Positions 50,174 through 61,498 of a stretch of DNA of 64,000 bases are shown in pieces. This DNA comes from Yimella sp. cx-51 (GTDB lineage Bacteria; Actinomycetota; Actinomycetes; Actinomycetales; Dermatophilaceae). Positions within the stretch are counted from its first letter, which is position 1; each line of letters begins with the position of its first letter. The DNA lies in NCBI RefSeq assembly GCF_017654605.1, contig NZ_CP072113.1, positions 372,001-436,000 on the forward strand. The letters run 5' to 3'. The notes beneath the pieces were generated by a model, which was not told the origin of the DNA, did no database searches, and saw nothing but the letters and a program-made list of their open reading frames with translations. A program made the position numbers and the translations under genes.

Positions 50174-50217
50174 GCGCACAGCGTGACATGCCGGGTGTGA
50201 CCCCAGGGGAGGAGAGC

Positions 50218-51540
50218 GTGGACACCGCTGCAGTTGCCCATCCGCTGGGTGGCCGCCGGGCCTGGGCGGTCTGGGGCTCGGCGCTGCTGGTCTACATGCT
50301 GGCTGTCTTCCACCGCTCGTCCCTCGGCGTCGCGGGCGTGCTCGCCGCCGAGCGGTTCGACATCACTTCTGCGCAGCTGGCCACCTTCACGATGGTGCAG
50401 TTGCTGGTCTATGCCGCGATGCAGGTGCCGGTCGGAGCGATGCTCGACCGGTACGGTTCCCGCGCGCTGCTCACCACCGGCCTGGTGATGATGACGGCCG
50501 CACAGGCAGGCTTCGCCTTCGCCCATTCCTTCGGAGCAGGGGTGCTTGCCCGCATCTTCGTGGGCATGGGCGACGCCATGGTCTTCGTCTCGGTGCTGCG
50601 CCTGGTGGCGCTGTGGTTTCCGCCCGGACGCAGCGCGATCGTCACCCAGGCCACCGGTTGGGCCGGTCAGTTGGGCGCGATCCTGGCGGCCGGGCCGCTG
50701 GCGGCAGCGTTGGGCAGCTACGGCTGGCGCAACTCCTTCTTGGTATCGGCCGCAGTGGGGGTCGTCGTGGCAGTGGTGCTGCTCGCCGTCGTCCGTGACA
50801 CGCCCTACCTCGATGCACAGCGCACGACGATGCGGATGCGTGCGGTAGCCCGCGCGCTGCGATCGGCGTGGCGCTCACCCGGCACCCAGCTGGGCCTCTG
50901 GTGCCACTTCACCGCCCAGTTCAGCGTCACCGTCTTCGCGATGATCTGGGGTTTTCCCTATCTGACCGTGGGCCTGGGTATGTCGCGTGGTGCGGCCAGT
51001 GCTCTGCTCATGGTCATGGTGTTGACCGGCATTTTGTCGAGCCTGTTCGTCGGCAGCTTGGTCACCCGGTTCCCGTATTCACGCTCGTCCCTCGTACTCG
51101 CCATCGTCCTGGCGATCGTCGGGATGTGGACGCTGGTGCTCGCCTGGCCAGGGCATCCGCCGATGGCCTTGGTGGTGATGCTCGGCGTCACGATGTCGGT
51201 CGGCGGCCCGGGGTCGATGGTGGGTTTCGACCTCGCCCGCACCTTCAATCCTCCCGAGCGGATCGGCTCGGCCACCGGCATCGTCAACGTCGGCGGCTTC
51301 ACCGCCTCGCTGTGCACCGTCGTCCTCATCGGCATGGTCATTGACCACCTGTCACCCGGTGGTCCGTCGACGTGGAGCAACGACAGCTTCCGGGTGGCGT
51401 GGTGCGTGCAGTACCCGGTGTGGTTGCTCGGCATCGTGCAGATCCTGCGGCTGCGCCAGCGGGCCCGGGCCGAGATCGACGCCGACCCCGACATGGCCCA
51501 CCTGAGGCGGCGTATCTCCCGGCGGCGTCCCGTCGCTTAA
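50218..51540 (+). CDS. MFS transporter
   Basis: A 440-aa major facilitator with 12 predicted helices. GTG 50218 is preceded by GGGGAGGAG; a longer frame to 50188 is less likely. The conserved loop after helix 2 is present as PVGAMLDRYGSRALL. The group includes nitrate- or metabolite-type permeases with SLGVAGVLAAERFD; the substrate is not clear. It overlaps nothing and is followed 43 bp later by dacB. Confidence 0.88.
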   Translation: MDTAAVAHPLGGRRAWAVWGSALLVYMLAVFHRSSLGVAGVLAAERFDITSAQLATFTMVQLLVYAAMQVPVGAMLDRYGSRALLTTGLVMMTAAQAGFAFAHSFGAGVLARIFVGMGDAMVFVSVLRLVALWFPPGRSAIVTQATGWAGQLGAILAAGPLAAALGSYGWRNSFLVSAAVGVVVAVVLLAVVRDTPYLDAQRTTMRMRAVARALRSAWRSPGTQLGLWCHFTAQFSVTVFAMIWGFPYLTVGLGMSRGAASALLMVMVLTGILSSLFVGSLVTRFPYSRSSLVLAIVLAIVGMWTLVLAWPGHPPMALVVMLGVTMSVGGPGSMVGFDLARTFNPPERIGSATGIVNVGGFTASLCTVVLIGMVIDHLSPGGPSTWSNDSFRVAWCVQYPVWLLGIVQILRLRQRARAEIDADPDMAHLRRRISRRRPVA

Positions 51541-51583
51541 AGTCGGTGCGGAAAGTCAGCCGGCACAGCACGAGGGGGCACAG

Positions 51584-52987
51584 GTGAAGCGCGTGATCGC
51601 GGCCGCCGGTGCCGTCGTCCTGGTGGCGGGCAGCTATTTCACCCTCGATGTCTACGACAAGGCTCCGGGCTTCTTCACCCTCGCCGGGGCGCCCGCCGAT
51701 CCGGTGCCGCTGCCCTCCCAGAGCTCACCGGCACCGTCGATGGCTGCACCCGCGCCGACCGGTGCACCGACACCCGTTGGTCCGCTCACCGGACCCATGC
51801 CGACCGCCGCACAGGTAGCCGACGCGCTCCGAAAGCCGTTGCAGGACAAGAGGTTCCTCAAGGACGTCGCGATGGTGGTGCGTGATGCTCAGACCGGCAC
51901 CACCTTGTTCGACCAAGGAGGCAAGCGGACGTTGATCCCGGCCTCGACCACCAAGCTCCTGGCCGCCTATGCCGTCGCGACCACGATGGATCTCGAGCAG
52001 CCGTTCACCACCAAGGTGGTGCAACAGGGCGACAAGGTCGTGCTCGTCGCGGGCGGTGACACTGTCCTCTCACCCGACAAGGGCGACCCGGAGAAGGTCG
52101 TCGGTCACGCGGGGGTCGCCGATCTGGCAGCGCAGGTCGCGACGGCGTTGAAGAAGCAGGGCCGGACGACGATCGACCTCCACCTCGACACCTCCTTCGC
52201 GCCGGGGCCGATGACCCTGCCGGGGTGGAAACCGGAGTACCTCGCGATGGGCTACACCGCCCGCATCGCCCAGTTGGGCCTCGCGACCGAGCGCTCCGAT
52301 CCGCCGACGGCGGCCGTCGCCGACCCGACGCGCTCCGTGCAGAACGCCCTCATCAAAGCCCTTGCCGCCCAAGGAATCTCGGCCAAGGTCGGCGCTGCGG
52401 CAACCACCACGTCAGCTGCAACCAGGCTCGGCACGGTGCAGAGCGCACCGCTCATCGACGTGCTCGGCCAGGCGATGCGCGACAGCGACAACGCCATGAT
52501 CGAATCGCTCACCCGTGCCGCGGCGTTCCGGGCCGGTGTGCCCGGCGACCCGTCGTCGATCACTCGCTGGGTCACCTCCCTGCTGGCCAAGGACGGATTC
52601 GACACCACCGGGGTGAAACTCGCCGACGTCTGCGGCCTGTCCGACGGCACCACGATCCCGGCGTCCCTGCTGGCCGATCTCGTCGTCGCGGGCACCAGCG
52701 GGCGCAGCAAACCCTTCCAGGAGGTGCTTTCCCGCGAATCGGTGGCCGGCTGGAACGGCACCCTGCACGACCGCTACCTCGGTCGATCGGCGAATTCCGT
52801 CGCCGGAGAGGTGCGTGCCAAGACCGGCAGCCTGCCCGATGTGGGCTCCCTCGCCGGCACCGTCGTGACCGACAGCGGACGTCTACTCGTCTTCGCCGTC
52901 GTCACCAACGGACCCATGAAGGGCGCCGGCCCGTGGCCGGTGCGGGCCGCGATGGACGAAGCGGTCACTGCTCTGGGGCAGCTCTGA
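51584..52987 (+). CDS. dacB: D-Ala-D-Ala carboxypeptidase/endopeptidase (PBP4-type)
   Basis: A 467-aa exported peptidoglycan hydrolase. There is an N-terminal signal/membrane segment (about 4-22), then a Pro/Ala linker. The nucleophile is in IPASTTKLLAAY (S-x-x-K), the second motif S-D-N in RDSDNAMIE, and the KTG motif in VRAKTGSLPDVG. It cleaves D-Ala from the peptide stem or crosslinks. GTG start with GAGGGGG eight bases before. It heads a block dacB-metalloprotease-tilS-hpt-ftsH. Confidence 0.93.
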   Translation: MKRVIAAAGAVVLVAGSYFTLDVYDKAPGFFTLAGAPADPVPLPSQSSPAPSMAAPAPTGAPTPVGPLTGPMPTAAQVADALRKPLQDKRFLKDVAMVVRDAQTGTTLFDQGGKRTLIPASTTKLLAAYAVATTMDLEQPFTTKVVQQGDKVVLVAGGDTVLSPDKGDPEKVVGHAGVADLAAQVATALKKQGRTTIDLHLDTSFAPGPMTLPGWKPEYLAMGYTARIAQLGLATERSDPPTAAVADPTRSVQNALIKALAAQGISAKVGAAATTTSAATRLGTVQSAPLIDVLGQAMRDSDNAMIESLTRAAAFRAGVPGDPSSITRWVTSLLAKDGFDTTGVKLADVCGLSDGTTIPASLLADLVVAGTSGRSKPFQEVLSRESVAGWNGTLHDRYLGRSANSVAGEVRAKTGSLPDVGSLAGTVVTDSGRLLVFAVVTNGPMKGAGPWPVRAAMDEAVTALGQL

Positions 52988-53006
52988 CCGACGTAGGTTG
53001 TACGTC

Positions 53007-54056
53007 ATGAGTTATGTCGACTGGGGCAGCGCCCGTAGCATCGGACGACGGGTCGCCGGCAGCGGCATCAAGGTGTCGCTGGAGGAAGCCGTCTCAGCCA
53101 GCGAGTCGCTGCGGGACGCAGCAGCGCGGGCCTACGAGCCCGTCGCGCAGACCGCACAACTCGACACCAGCGGCCAGCCCGAATCTCCCGTGCGGGTCAT
53201 CGACCGCAGCACCTGGGTCGACATCAACATCGACTCCTTCGGCGGTCTGGTCGATCCGGTGATCGAAACGCTCATGCCGAAGGTGCCTGGTGCCAAGCTC
53301 ACGCGCGTGGTGACCTCCCGTGTCGCCGGAGCCGAGGCGGGCGGCCTGCTCGGCTTCTTCTCCTCCAAGGTGCTCGGCCAGTACGACCTCGCCCCACAGG
53401 GCCAGCCCAGCCTGCTGCTCGTGGCCCCCAACATCGTCGAGGCCGAACGACAACTGGGCGTCGATCCTGACGACTTCCGGTTGTGGGTGTGCCTGCACGA
53501 GGAGACCCACCGGGTGCAGTTCACCGCCGTGCCCTGGCTGCGGCAGCACATGATCGACGGGAGTCGTCAGCTCCTGACCGAAATCGTGCCCGAACCGGGC
53601 GCTGTGCCCGCACGCGTGCAGGAGATCGCCACCCGGTTGCTCGGCTCGGTGAAGGACGGCGGCGGCGGCCTGGCCGACGTCTTCGTCAACGAGGAGCAGC
53701 GCGACCGCATCGCCGCGATGACGGCCGTGATGTCGCTGCTGGAGGGCCACGCCGATGTGGTGATGGACGACGTCGGCCCGCAGATCGTGCCGTCCGTCGA
53801 GGAGATCCGGCGCACGTTCAACGAGCGTCGCAAGGGCGCCGGCAATGTCGACCGATTGCTGCGTCGCCTGCTCGGCCTGGAAGCCAAGATGCGTCAATAC
53901 CGCGACGGTGCGGCCTTCTGCCGGGCGGTCATGGACAAGGTGGGCGTCGACGGCTTCAACGAGGTCTGGACCTCCCCGGAGACGCTACCCAGCGCGCGCG
54001 AGATCCTCGAGCCCTCGTTGTGGGTCGAGCGCGTCCACGGCTCGTTCATCCGCTGA
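53007..54056 (+). CDS. DUF2342 zinc-dependent metalloprotease
   Basis: A 349-aa protein starting at ATG 53007. It bears the zinc motif VCLHEETHRVQF (HExxH), with a later Glu in LLEGHADVVMDD as the third ligand. The family is typical of actinobacteria and was once labelled coenzyme F420 biosynthesis associated, for which there is no support here. It always sits near tilS and hpt. Probable cytoplasmic protease of unknown target. Confidence 0.92.
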   Translation: MSYVDWGSARSIGRRVAGSGIKVSLEEAVSASESLRDAAARAYEPVAQTAQLDTSGQPESPVRVIDRSTWVDINIDSFGGLVDPVIETLMPKVPGAKLTRVVTSRVAGAEAGGLLGFFSSKVLGQYDLAPQGQPSLLLVAPNIVEAERQLGVDPDDFRLWVCLHEETHRVQFTAVPWLRQHMIDGSRQLLTEIVPEPGAVPARVQEIATRLLGSVKDGGGGLADVFVNEEQRDRIAAMTAVMSLLEGHADVVMDDVGPQIVPSVEEIRRTFNERRKGAGNVDRLLRRLLGLEAKMRQYRDGAAFCRAVMDKVGVDGFNEVWTSPETLPSAREILEPSLWVERVHGSFIR

Positions 54057-54070
54057 CGACGCCTTCCGCC

Positions 54071-55108
54071 GTGCCCGGACCGCATCCCGCCGTCGCCGCG
54101 GTGCGGCTGGGCATACGCCGCGCGCTGCAGACACAACTCGCGGACACCGCGGGCAGTGCTCGCGGGTCGGCCGATCCGCGACCCCAGCTCGCGCCGTCCG
54201 CGAGTCGTGCGCGCGTGGTGGTCGCCTGCTCCGGCGGCGCCGACTCGATGGCTCTCGCGTCCGCCGTCGCTTTTGAGGCACCGCGCCTGCGGGTCGAAGC
54301 GCGCGCCGTCGTGGTCGACCATCAGCTGCAACCTGGTTCCGACCAGATCGCCCAGGCAGCGGCCGACCGGTTGCGGGTGCTCGGGCTCAAGGCGCAAGTG
54401 CGAACGGTGGACGTCGGTGCACAGGACGGCCCGGAAGCTGCAGCCCGCACTGCCCGATACCGCGCACTGCGTCAGGCGGCGTCCGAATTCGGCGCCGACG
54501 CGATCCTGCTGGGTCACACGCGGGACGATCAGGCCGAGACGGTGCTGCTCGGGCTGGTCCGTGGATCAGGGACGCGCTCGCTGGCCGGCATGGCGCCAGT
54601 CGCGGGTGACCTCGTGCGTCCGTTGCTCGACGTGACCCGTGAGCAGACCCGCGCGGCGTGCGAAGCTCAGGGGCTGGAGTTCTGGGACGACCCGCACAAC
54701 GACGACCCGCGCTACCTGCGCGTGCGGGTGCGCCAGGCGCTCGCCGACCTGCAGGGCGACCTCGGGCCCGGTTTGACGAAGGGCCTGGTGCGCACCGCGG
54801 AGCTGGCCCGTCAGGACGCCGACCATCTGGACGCCCTCGCCGAAATGAGCGCAGTGCAGCTTGGTGCACCGCCGTGGCAGGTCGATGCGTTGATGGCGAT
54901 GCCGCCGGCTGTTCGGACTCGCTGGTGGCGGCAGGCTTTGGCGGCGCAAGGCGCGGTGATCGCCGGTCTGTCGTTTACGCAGGTGGGCTGGTTGGAAGAC
55001 CTCGTGCTGCGGTGGCGCGGCCAGGGGCCGGTGGACGTCCCCGGCGGCCTGCGGGTCCATCGGGCTGACGGGGCGCTCCACGTCGCGGCGCCCGGTCAGG
55101 TTGAATAG
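54071..55108 (+). CDS. tilS: tRNA(Ile)-lysidine synthase
   Basis: A 345-aa enzyme that attaches lysine to C34 of tRNA-Ile(CAU) so that it reads AUA. The PP-loop is VVACSGGADSMALA, followed by VVDHQLQPGSD and LGHTRDDQAETVLLGLVRGSG. The start is a GTG at 54071, 14 bp after the metalloprotease; the frame upstream overlaps that gene and is a shadow. The C-terminal domain is shorter than in E. coli, as in other actinobacteria. Confidence 0.94.
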   Translation: MPGPHPAVAAVRLGIRRALQTQLADTAGSARGSADPRPQLAPSASRARVVVACSGGADSMALASAVAFEAPRLRVEARAVVVDHQLQPGSDQIAQAAADRLRVLGLKAQVRTVDVGAQDGPEAAARTARYRALRQAASEFGADAILLGHTRDDQAETVLLGLVRGSGTRSLAGMAPVAGDLVRPLLDVTREQTRAACEAQGLEFWDDPHNDDPRYLRVRVRQALADLQGDLGPGLTKGLVRTAELARQDADHLDALAEMSAVQLGAPPWQVDALMAMPPAVRTRWWRQALAAQGAVIAGLSFTQVGWLEDLVLRWRGQGPVDVPGGLRVHRADGALHVAAPGQVE

Positions 55109-55113
55109 GGCGC

Positions 55114-55665
55114 ATGGACTCCGCGCACCTGGGTGACGACCTCGACCATGTCCTCTACACCGAGGCACAGATCCTCGAACGGCTGGACGAGCTCGGTCAG
55201 CAGATCTGGGCCGACTACCACGACAAGGACGTGCTCTTCGTGGGCGTGCTCAAGGGTGCGGTCCTGGTGATGGCCGACCTCATGCGCGCCCTGCCCGGCA
55301 CGGTGACGATGGACTGGATGGCGGTGTCGTCGTACGGATCGGGCACGAAGTCTTCCGGCGTCGTCCGCATCCTCAAAGACCTCGACACCGACATCTCGGA
55401 CCGCCACGTGCTGATCGTCGAAGACATCATCGACTCCGGCCTGACGCTCAACTGGATCCGCAGCAACCTGCTCTCGCGCAACCCTGCGTCGCTGGAGATC
55501 TGCACGTTGCTGCGCAAGCCGGAGGCGGCCAAGGTGGAGATCGACTGCAAATACGTGGGCTTTGAGATCCCCAACGAGTTTGTCATCGGCTACGGGCTCG
55601 ACTTCGACGAGAAGTACCGCAACCTGCGTGACATCGGGGTGCTCGCGCCACACATGTACTCCTAG
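55114..55665 (+). CDS. hpt: Hypoxanthine phosphoribosyltransferase
   Basis: A 183-aa purine-salvage enzyme. The PRPP motif is VLIVEDIIDSGLTL, and FVGVLKGAVLVMADLMRAL and the C-terminal FVIGYGLDFDEKYRNL complete the active site. It converts hypoxanthine or guanine to IMP or GMP. It follows tilS by 5 bp, the classical tilS-hpt-ftsH order. Confidence 0.96.
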   Translation: MDSAHLGDDLDHVLYTEAQILERLDELGQQIWADYHDKDVLFVGVLKGAVLVMADLMRALPGTVTMDWMAVSSYGSGTKSSGVVRILKDLDTDISDRHVLIVEDIIDSGLTLNWIRSNLLSRNPASLEICTLLRKPEAAKVEIDCKYVGFEIPNEFVIGYGLDFDEKYRNLRDIGVLAPHMYS

Positions 55666-55876
55666 TTCTCGTGCCGTCTGCGCAGAACGCGGCACGGCCC
55701 GTTCGCTGTGGGCTGAAGTTCTGGACGAGACGAGCGGAACACAATTCGGGATCCGGCCGTTGAGGCTGGGAGGATGGACCGATCACCGCTGATCAGCCAT
55801 CGCGTTATAGCGTCTGTCAGCGATTCGGCTGCCAAGCACAGTGAGCAGGAGGCACGGGGCCCGGCCCCGCAGTTAC

Positions 55877-57869
<1,993 letters not shown>

Positions 57870-57892
<23 letters not shown>

Positions 57893-58445
57893 TCTCGAGC
57901 GCGCCGCTGCGGCGGTGCGTGAGCTGCTCATCGCGGTCGGGGAAGACCCCGACCGCGAAGGGCTGGTCGACACCCCGATGCGGGTGGCCAAGGCTTACGC
58001 CGAGACCTTCTCCGGTCTGGGGCAAGACCCGGCCGAAGTGCTGTCGCGCACCTTCTCGATCGACCACGACGAACTCATCATCGTCAAGGACATCGAGCTC
58101 TACAGCACCTGCGAACACCACCTCGTGCCCTTCCACGGTGTCGCGCACGTGGGGTACATCCCGGCCAAGGACGGCACCGTCACCGGCCTGTCGAAGGTCG
58201 CCCGGTTGGTCGACATGTACGCCCGCCGTCCGCAGGTGCAGGAACGACTGACCACCCAGATCGCGGACGCGCTCATGACCCACCTCGACGCGCAGGGCGC
58301 ACTCGTGGTCGTCGAGTGCGAGCACCTGTGCATGTCGATGCGGGGAGTGCGCAAACCGGGCGCCACCACGGTGACCTCCGCGGTGCGGGGCCAGCTGCGT
58401 GACCCGGCGACGCGCTCCGAGGCCATGAGCCTCATGAAGGGCTAG
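57870..58445 (+). CDS. folE: GTP cyclohydrolase I
   Basis: A 191-aa first enzyme of tetrahydrofolate synthesis, converting GTP to dihydroneopterin triphosphate. Zinc ligands are in [11 protein letters not shown] and [14 protein letters not shown], and [20 protein letters not shown] is the conserved core. It starts at ATG 57870 (GGACGGTGGAT before), 23 nt inside ftsH. First of the folE-folP-folBK-DUF3180 set. Confidence 0.97.
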
Positions 58446-58452
58446 AGCGCCC

Positions 58453-59292
58453 ATGACCCTCCGGCTGCCCACGCGGCCGTCTGGCCGCCCGCTCGTCATG
58501 GGTGTGGTCAACGTGACCCCCGATTCATTCTCGGACGGCGGACGCTTCTTCGACCTCGACGCTGCCGTTGCCCACGGCCGAGAGCTCGTCGCGCAGGGTG
58601 CCGACCTGCTCGACGTGGGCGGGGAGTCGACCCGTCCGGGCGCGCAGCGGCCGTCCGAGCACGACGAACTGGCTCGGGTGCTTCCCGTGGTCGAAGCGTT
58701 GGCCGATCTTGCGCCGATCTCCGTCGACACCATGCGAGCCGGTGTCGCGCGAGCCTGCGTCGAGGCCGGGGCGGCGATCGTCAACGACGTCAGCGGCGGC
58801 TTGGCCGACCCCGACATGGCTTCGGCGGTCGCGGCGCTGCAGGTGCCTTATGTCGCGATGCACTGGCGCGGACACAGCCACGACATGCAGACTCGCACGC
58901 AGTACGACGACGTGGTCGCCGATGTGCTGCGGGAGTTGGAGCAACGCCGCGATGCACTTCTTTCGGCGGGCATCGATCCCTCGCTGCTGGTGCTCGACCC
59001 CGGCCTGGGCTTCGCCAAGACCGCAGCCCAGAACTGGACGGTGCTCGCTGGGCTCGACCGTTTCGCCGGCTTGGGCCAACCGCTGTTGGTGGGCGCCTCG
59101 CGCAAGTCGTTCCTGGCGCAGGTGGGTTCGCGCGACGGTGAACCCGTGCCCGCGGACGAACGGGACGCCGCCACCGCAGCCGTGAGCGTCGTGCTCGCCC
59201 AAGCGGGCGTGTGGGCGATTCGTGTGCACGAAGTGCGGTCGACCGTCGCAGCCTGCGATGTGGTCGCCGCACTGGAAAGGGCTCGGGCATGA
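58453..59292 (+). CDS. folP: Dihydropteroate synthase
   Basis: A 279-aa TIM-barrel enzyme joining dihydropterin pyrophosphate and p-aminobenzoate; it is the sulfonamide target. Motifs are VMGVVNVTPDSFSDGGRF near the start, LDVGGESTRPGAQ, and the C-terminal LVGASRKSFLAQV. Nothing in it suggests resistance by insertion. It overlaps folB-folK by 4 nt. Confidence 0.97.
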   Translation: MTLRLPTRPSGRPLVMGVVNVTPDSFSDGGRFFDLDAAVAHGRELVAQGADLLDVGGESTRPGAQRPSEHDELARVLPVVEALADLAPISVDTMRAGVARACVEAGAAIVNDVSGGLADPDMASAVAALQVPYVAMHWRGHSHDMQTRTQYDDVVADVLRELEQRRDALLSAGIDPSLLVLDPGLGFAKTAAQNWTVLAGLDRFAGLGQPLLVGASRKSFLAQVGSRDGEPVPADERDAATAAVSVVLAQAGVWAIRVHEVRSTVAACDVVAALERARA

Positions 59293-60170
59293 GTGACCGA
59301 ATCACCATCACCGGCCTGGAGGTCACCACCTGTCACGGTGTGCTCGACTCCGAAAAGGTTGAGCCCCAACGCTTCCTGGCCGACATCGCCTTCGACATCG
59401 ACCTGCGTCGCGCGGGGGAGACCGACGACCTCACTGCGTCGGTCAGTTACGCCGATGTGGCCCAGGCTGCCGAAGCGATCCTGCGCAGCGAGCCCGTCGA
59501 CCTCATCGAGACGCTCGCCGAACGCATCGCCGCGAGCACCCTTGCCTTCGAGGGTGTGGAGTCGGTGGAGGTGACGATCCGCAAGCCCCAGGCGCCGGCC
59601 GGAGTGCCCTTCCACGACCCGCTGCTCGGCGGTCCGGCGGTGACCGTCCGCCGCTACCACGACCGTCCGGTGGTCATTGCCGCGGGCGCGAATCTCGGTG
59701 ACCGGCAGGCCACCCTCGCGGCCGCGGTCAACGCGCTGGACGCCACCAATGGGCTCACTGTCGTGGCCGTGGCGCCCTTCGTCGAAACCGACCCCGTCGG
59801 CGGACCCGACCAGCCCGACTACCTCAACACCGTGATCCTTGCCCGCACGCGCCTCGCGCCGCTCACCCTGCTCGACCGCCTCAACCAGATCGAGGCGTGG
59901 CACCACCGCACTCGCGAAGTGCGTTGGGGCGCAAGGACACTCGATCTCGACCTCATCCAGGTGGGCGACCCGGGCGATGACTCCGACCTGCGTAGCGACA
60001 CCGCTCGTCTGACCCTGCCCCACCCGCGAGCGCACGAGCGCGGGTTCGTCCTGGTGCCGTGGGCAAGCGTCGACCCGGGTGCCCGGCTGCGCACGGCTGA
60101 CGGTGTGCACAGCGTCGTCGATCTGCTCGATCAGGTCGACACCACCGGCGTCCGATCGGCTCACTCATGA
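59289..60170 (+). CDS. folK: FolB-FolK fusion
   Basis: A 293-aa bifunctional protein. Residues 1-118 are dihydroneopterin aldolase (ITGLEVTTCHGVLDSEK; VTIRKPQAP), and about 125-293 are 6-hydroxymethyl-dihydropterin pyrophosphokinase (IAAGANLGDRQATL; ARTLDLDLIQVG; LPHPRAHERGFVLVPWA). The fusion joins two consecutive steps and is common in actinobacteria. It starts inside the folP stop and ends inside the DUF3180 start. Confidence 0.95.
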   Translation: MSDRITITGLEVTTCHGVLDSEKVEPQRFLADIAFDIDLRRAGETDDLTASVSYADVAQAAEAILRSEPVDLIETLAERIAASTLAFEGVESVEVTIRKPQAPAGVPFHDPLLGGPAVTVRRYHDRPVVIAAGANLGDRQATLAAAVNALDATNGLTVVAVAPFVETDPVGGPDQPDYLNTVILARTRLAPLTLLDRLNQIEAWHHRTREVRWGARTLDLDLIQVGDPGDDSDLRSDTARLTLPHPRAHERGFVLVPWASVDPGARLRTADGVHSVVDLLDQVDTTGVRSAHS

Positions 60171-60655
60171 CCGAGCGCGGAGTGCAGATCAAACACGTGC
60201 TGATCACGGCGGCGGTGTCTTTCGTGCTCGCCTACGGCGCGCTGCGCATGTGGACGACGCAGGGCAACGCCTTGCCGGAGATCAACTGGTTCACCGTTGC
60301 GGTGCTGGTGCTGATGGCTGCACTCGTGCTCGCCGGAGGTTGGCAGATTCGCAACTACCGGATGCACAAGGGCGCCAAGATGCCCTCGCCGCAGCTGGCC
60401 CGACGCACTGTCGTGGCCGCGCAGGCGTCCGCGGCGGTCGGAGCTGGTCTCACCGGTTGGTACGCCGGCCATGTGGCAGTCGCACTCGACAACCTCGATT
60501 CCGATCGACTGCAGGCGATCGCGATCGTTGCGGCGGTATCGACGTTCGGTGCCGCCGGGCTCAGCGCGGTCGGCCTGGTGGTGCAGCACTGGTGCCGTAT
60601 CGACGAGGACGACGACGACACCGATGGTCCACGCGGCGGTGCGACCGCCGCCTGA
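60167..60655 (+). CDS. DUF3180 membrane protein
   Basis: A 162-aa protein with four hydrophobic helices and an acidic C-terminus (DEDDDDTDG). The family always follows folK in actinobacteria; its role is unknown. Helices run at about 12-30, 40-58, 80-103 and 115-138. ATGA overlap with folBK. Confidence 0.9.
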   Translation: MTERGVQIKHVLITAAVSFVLAYGALRMWTTQGNALPEINWFTVAVLVLMAALVLAGGWQIRNYRMHKGAKMPSPQLARRTVVAAQASAAVGAGLTGWYAGHVAVALDNLDSDRLQAIAIVAAVSTFGAAGLSAVGLVVQHWCRIDEDDDDTDGPRGGATAA

Positions 60656-60664
60656 GCGAGAAGC

Positions 60665-61498
60665 TCAGCTGAGGTTGGCCCAGACCACCCAGTTGCCCTT
60701 GAGGTGCCCATTGACCGTCGGCGTCGCCGGATCGCAGGTGATCAGACGCAGCACCGGACTCGGTGAGCCGGACGCCCAGATGGAGCGATCCTTGGGCACA
60801 GCTTCCTTGGACATACCTCGCGACCCGGTCGCGGTGAAGCTCACCTGCTGCCCGGAGCTGTACGCCACGATGATCTTGTTGCCCGGCGTCACCTTCACCA
60901 GGTTGTAGAAGGTGTCGGGCACGCCCGCGTTGGTGACATGGCCCACCAGGATCGCCGCGCCCCGGTGACCCGGCAGCGCCCAACCGCGTTCGGCGTACCA
61001 ACCAGCGGTGCCCCCGGGCGGTTCCAGCACACCCTTGCTGTCGAGATAGGTCGGGATGAGCGGTGCGTTGACGATCGTGCGGCCCGCGCCGTCGAAGACG
61101 TAGACGCGCGTCGGGCTGCCCGTGGGGGTGGTGACCGTCTTGCCGGTCGACCCCGTCGTACCGCTGCCGGTGGCCGCCGGATCACCGCTCTTGTTGGTGC
61201 TCGCCGTATTCGCAGCAGTACTCGACGACCCCGCTGCGGTCTGACCCGATCCGCTGCGGGCAGTGCTCGAGGCGGCGGATGAGTCTGCGGTCGAACCGGC
61301 CGACGCGCCGGGTTGCTGGCTCGCGGTCGAGCTTTCGGCCTCGGGCGTGGTGCCCAGACCGCCGGTGTACTGCGCAACCGAGTAGGACGAATGGGTCGGC
61401 CCATCGGTCGATTCGGCACCGCAACCGGCGGCGACGCCCACGAAGGTCGTCGCCGCCAGTGCGGCCCCGATGAAGGGCAGTCGGTTGTCAGTCCTCAC
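60665..61498 (-). CDS. Class E/F-type sortase, linker-rich
   Basis: A protein of about 277 aa starting at GTG 61498. Its N-terminus ends in a lipobox-like GVAAGC (Cys about 26), so it may be a lipoprotein. A 100-residue Ser/Thr/Gly linker follows, then a sortase domain from about 150 on. The catalytic His is in AAILVGHVTNAG and Cys in LRLITCDPAT. Where an Arg is expected downstream, the sequence has a Lys (GHLKGNWVVWA). It starts 11 nt inside the substrate-like gene upstream, so the two are coupled. It would attach that protein to the wall. Confidence 0.87.
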   Translation of the reverse strand: MRTDNRLPFIGAALAATTFVGVAAGCGAESTDGPTHSSYSVAQYTGGLGTTPEAESSTASQQPGASAGSTADSSAASSTARSGSGQTAAGSSSTAANTASTNKSGDPAATGSGTTGSTGKTVTTPTGSPTRVYVFDGAGRTIVNAPLIPTYLDSKGVLEPPGGTAGWYAERGWALPGHRGAAILVGHVTNAGVPDTFYNLVKVTPGNKIIVAYSSGQQVSFTATGSRGMSKEAVPKDRSIWASGSPSPVLRLITCDPATPTVNGHLKGNWVVWANLS

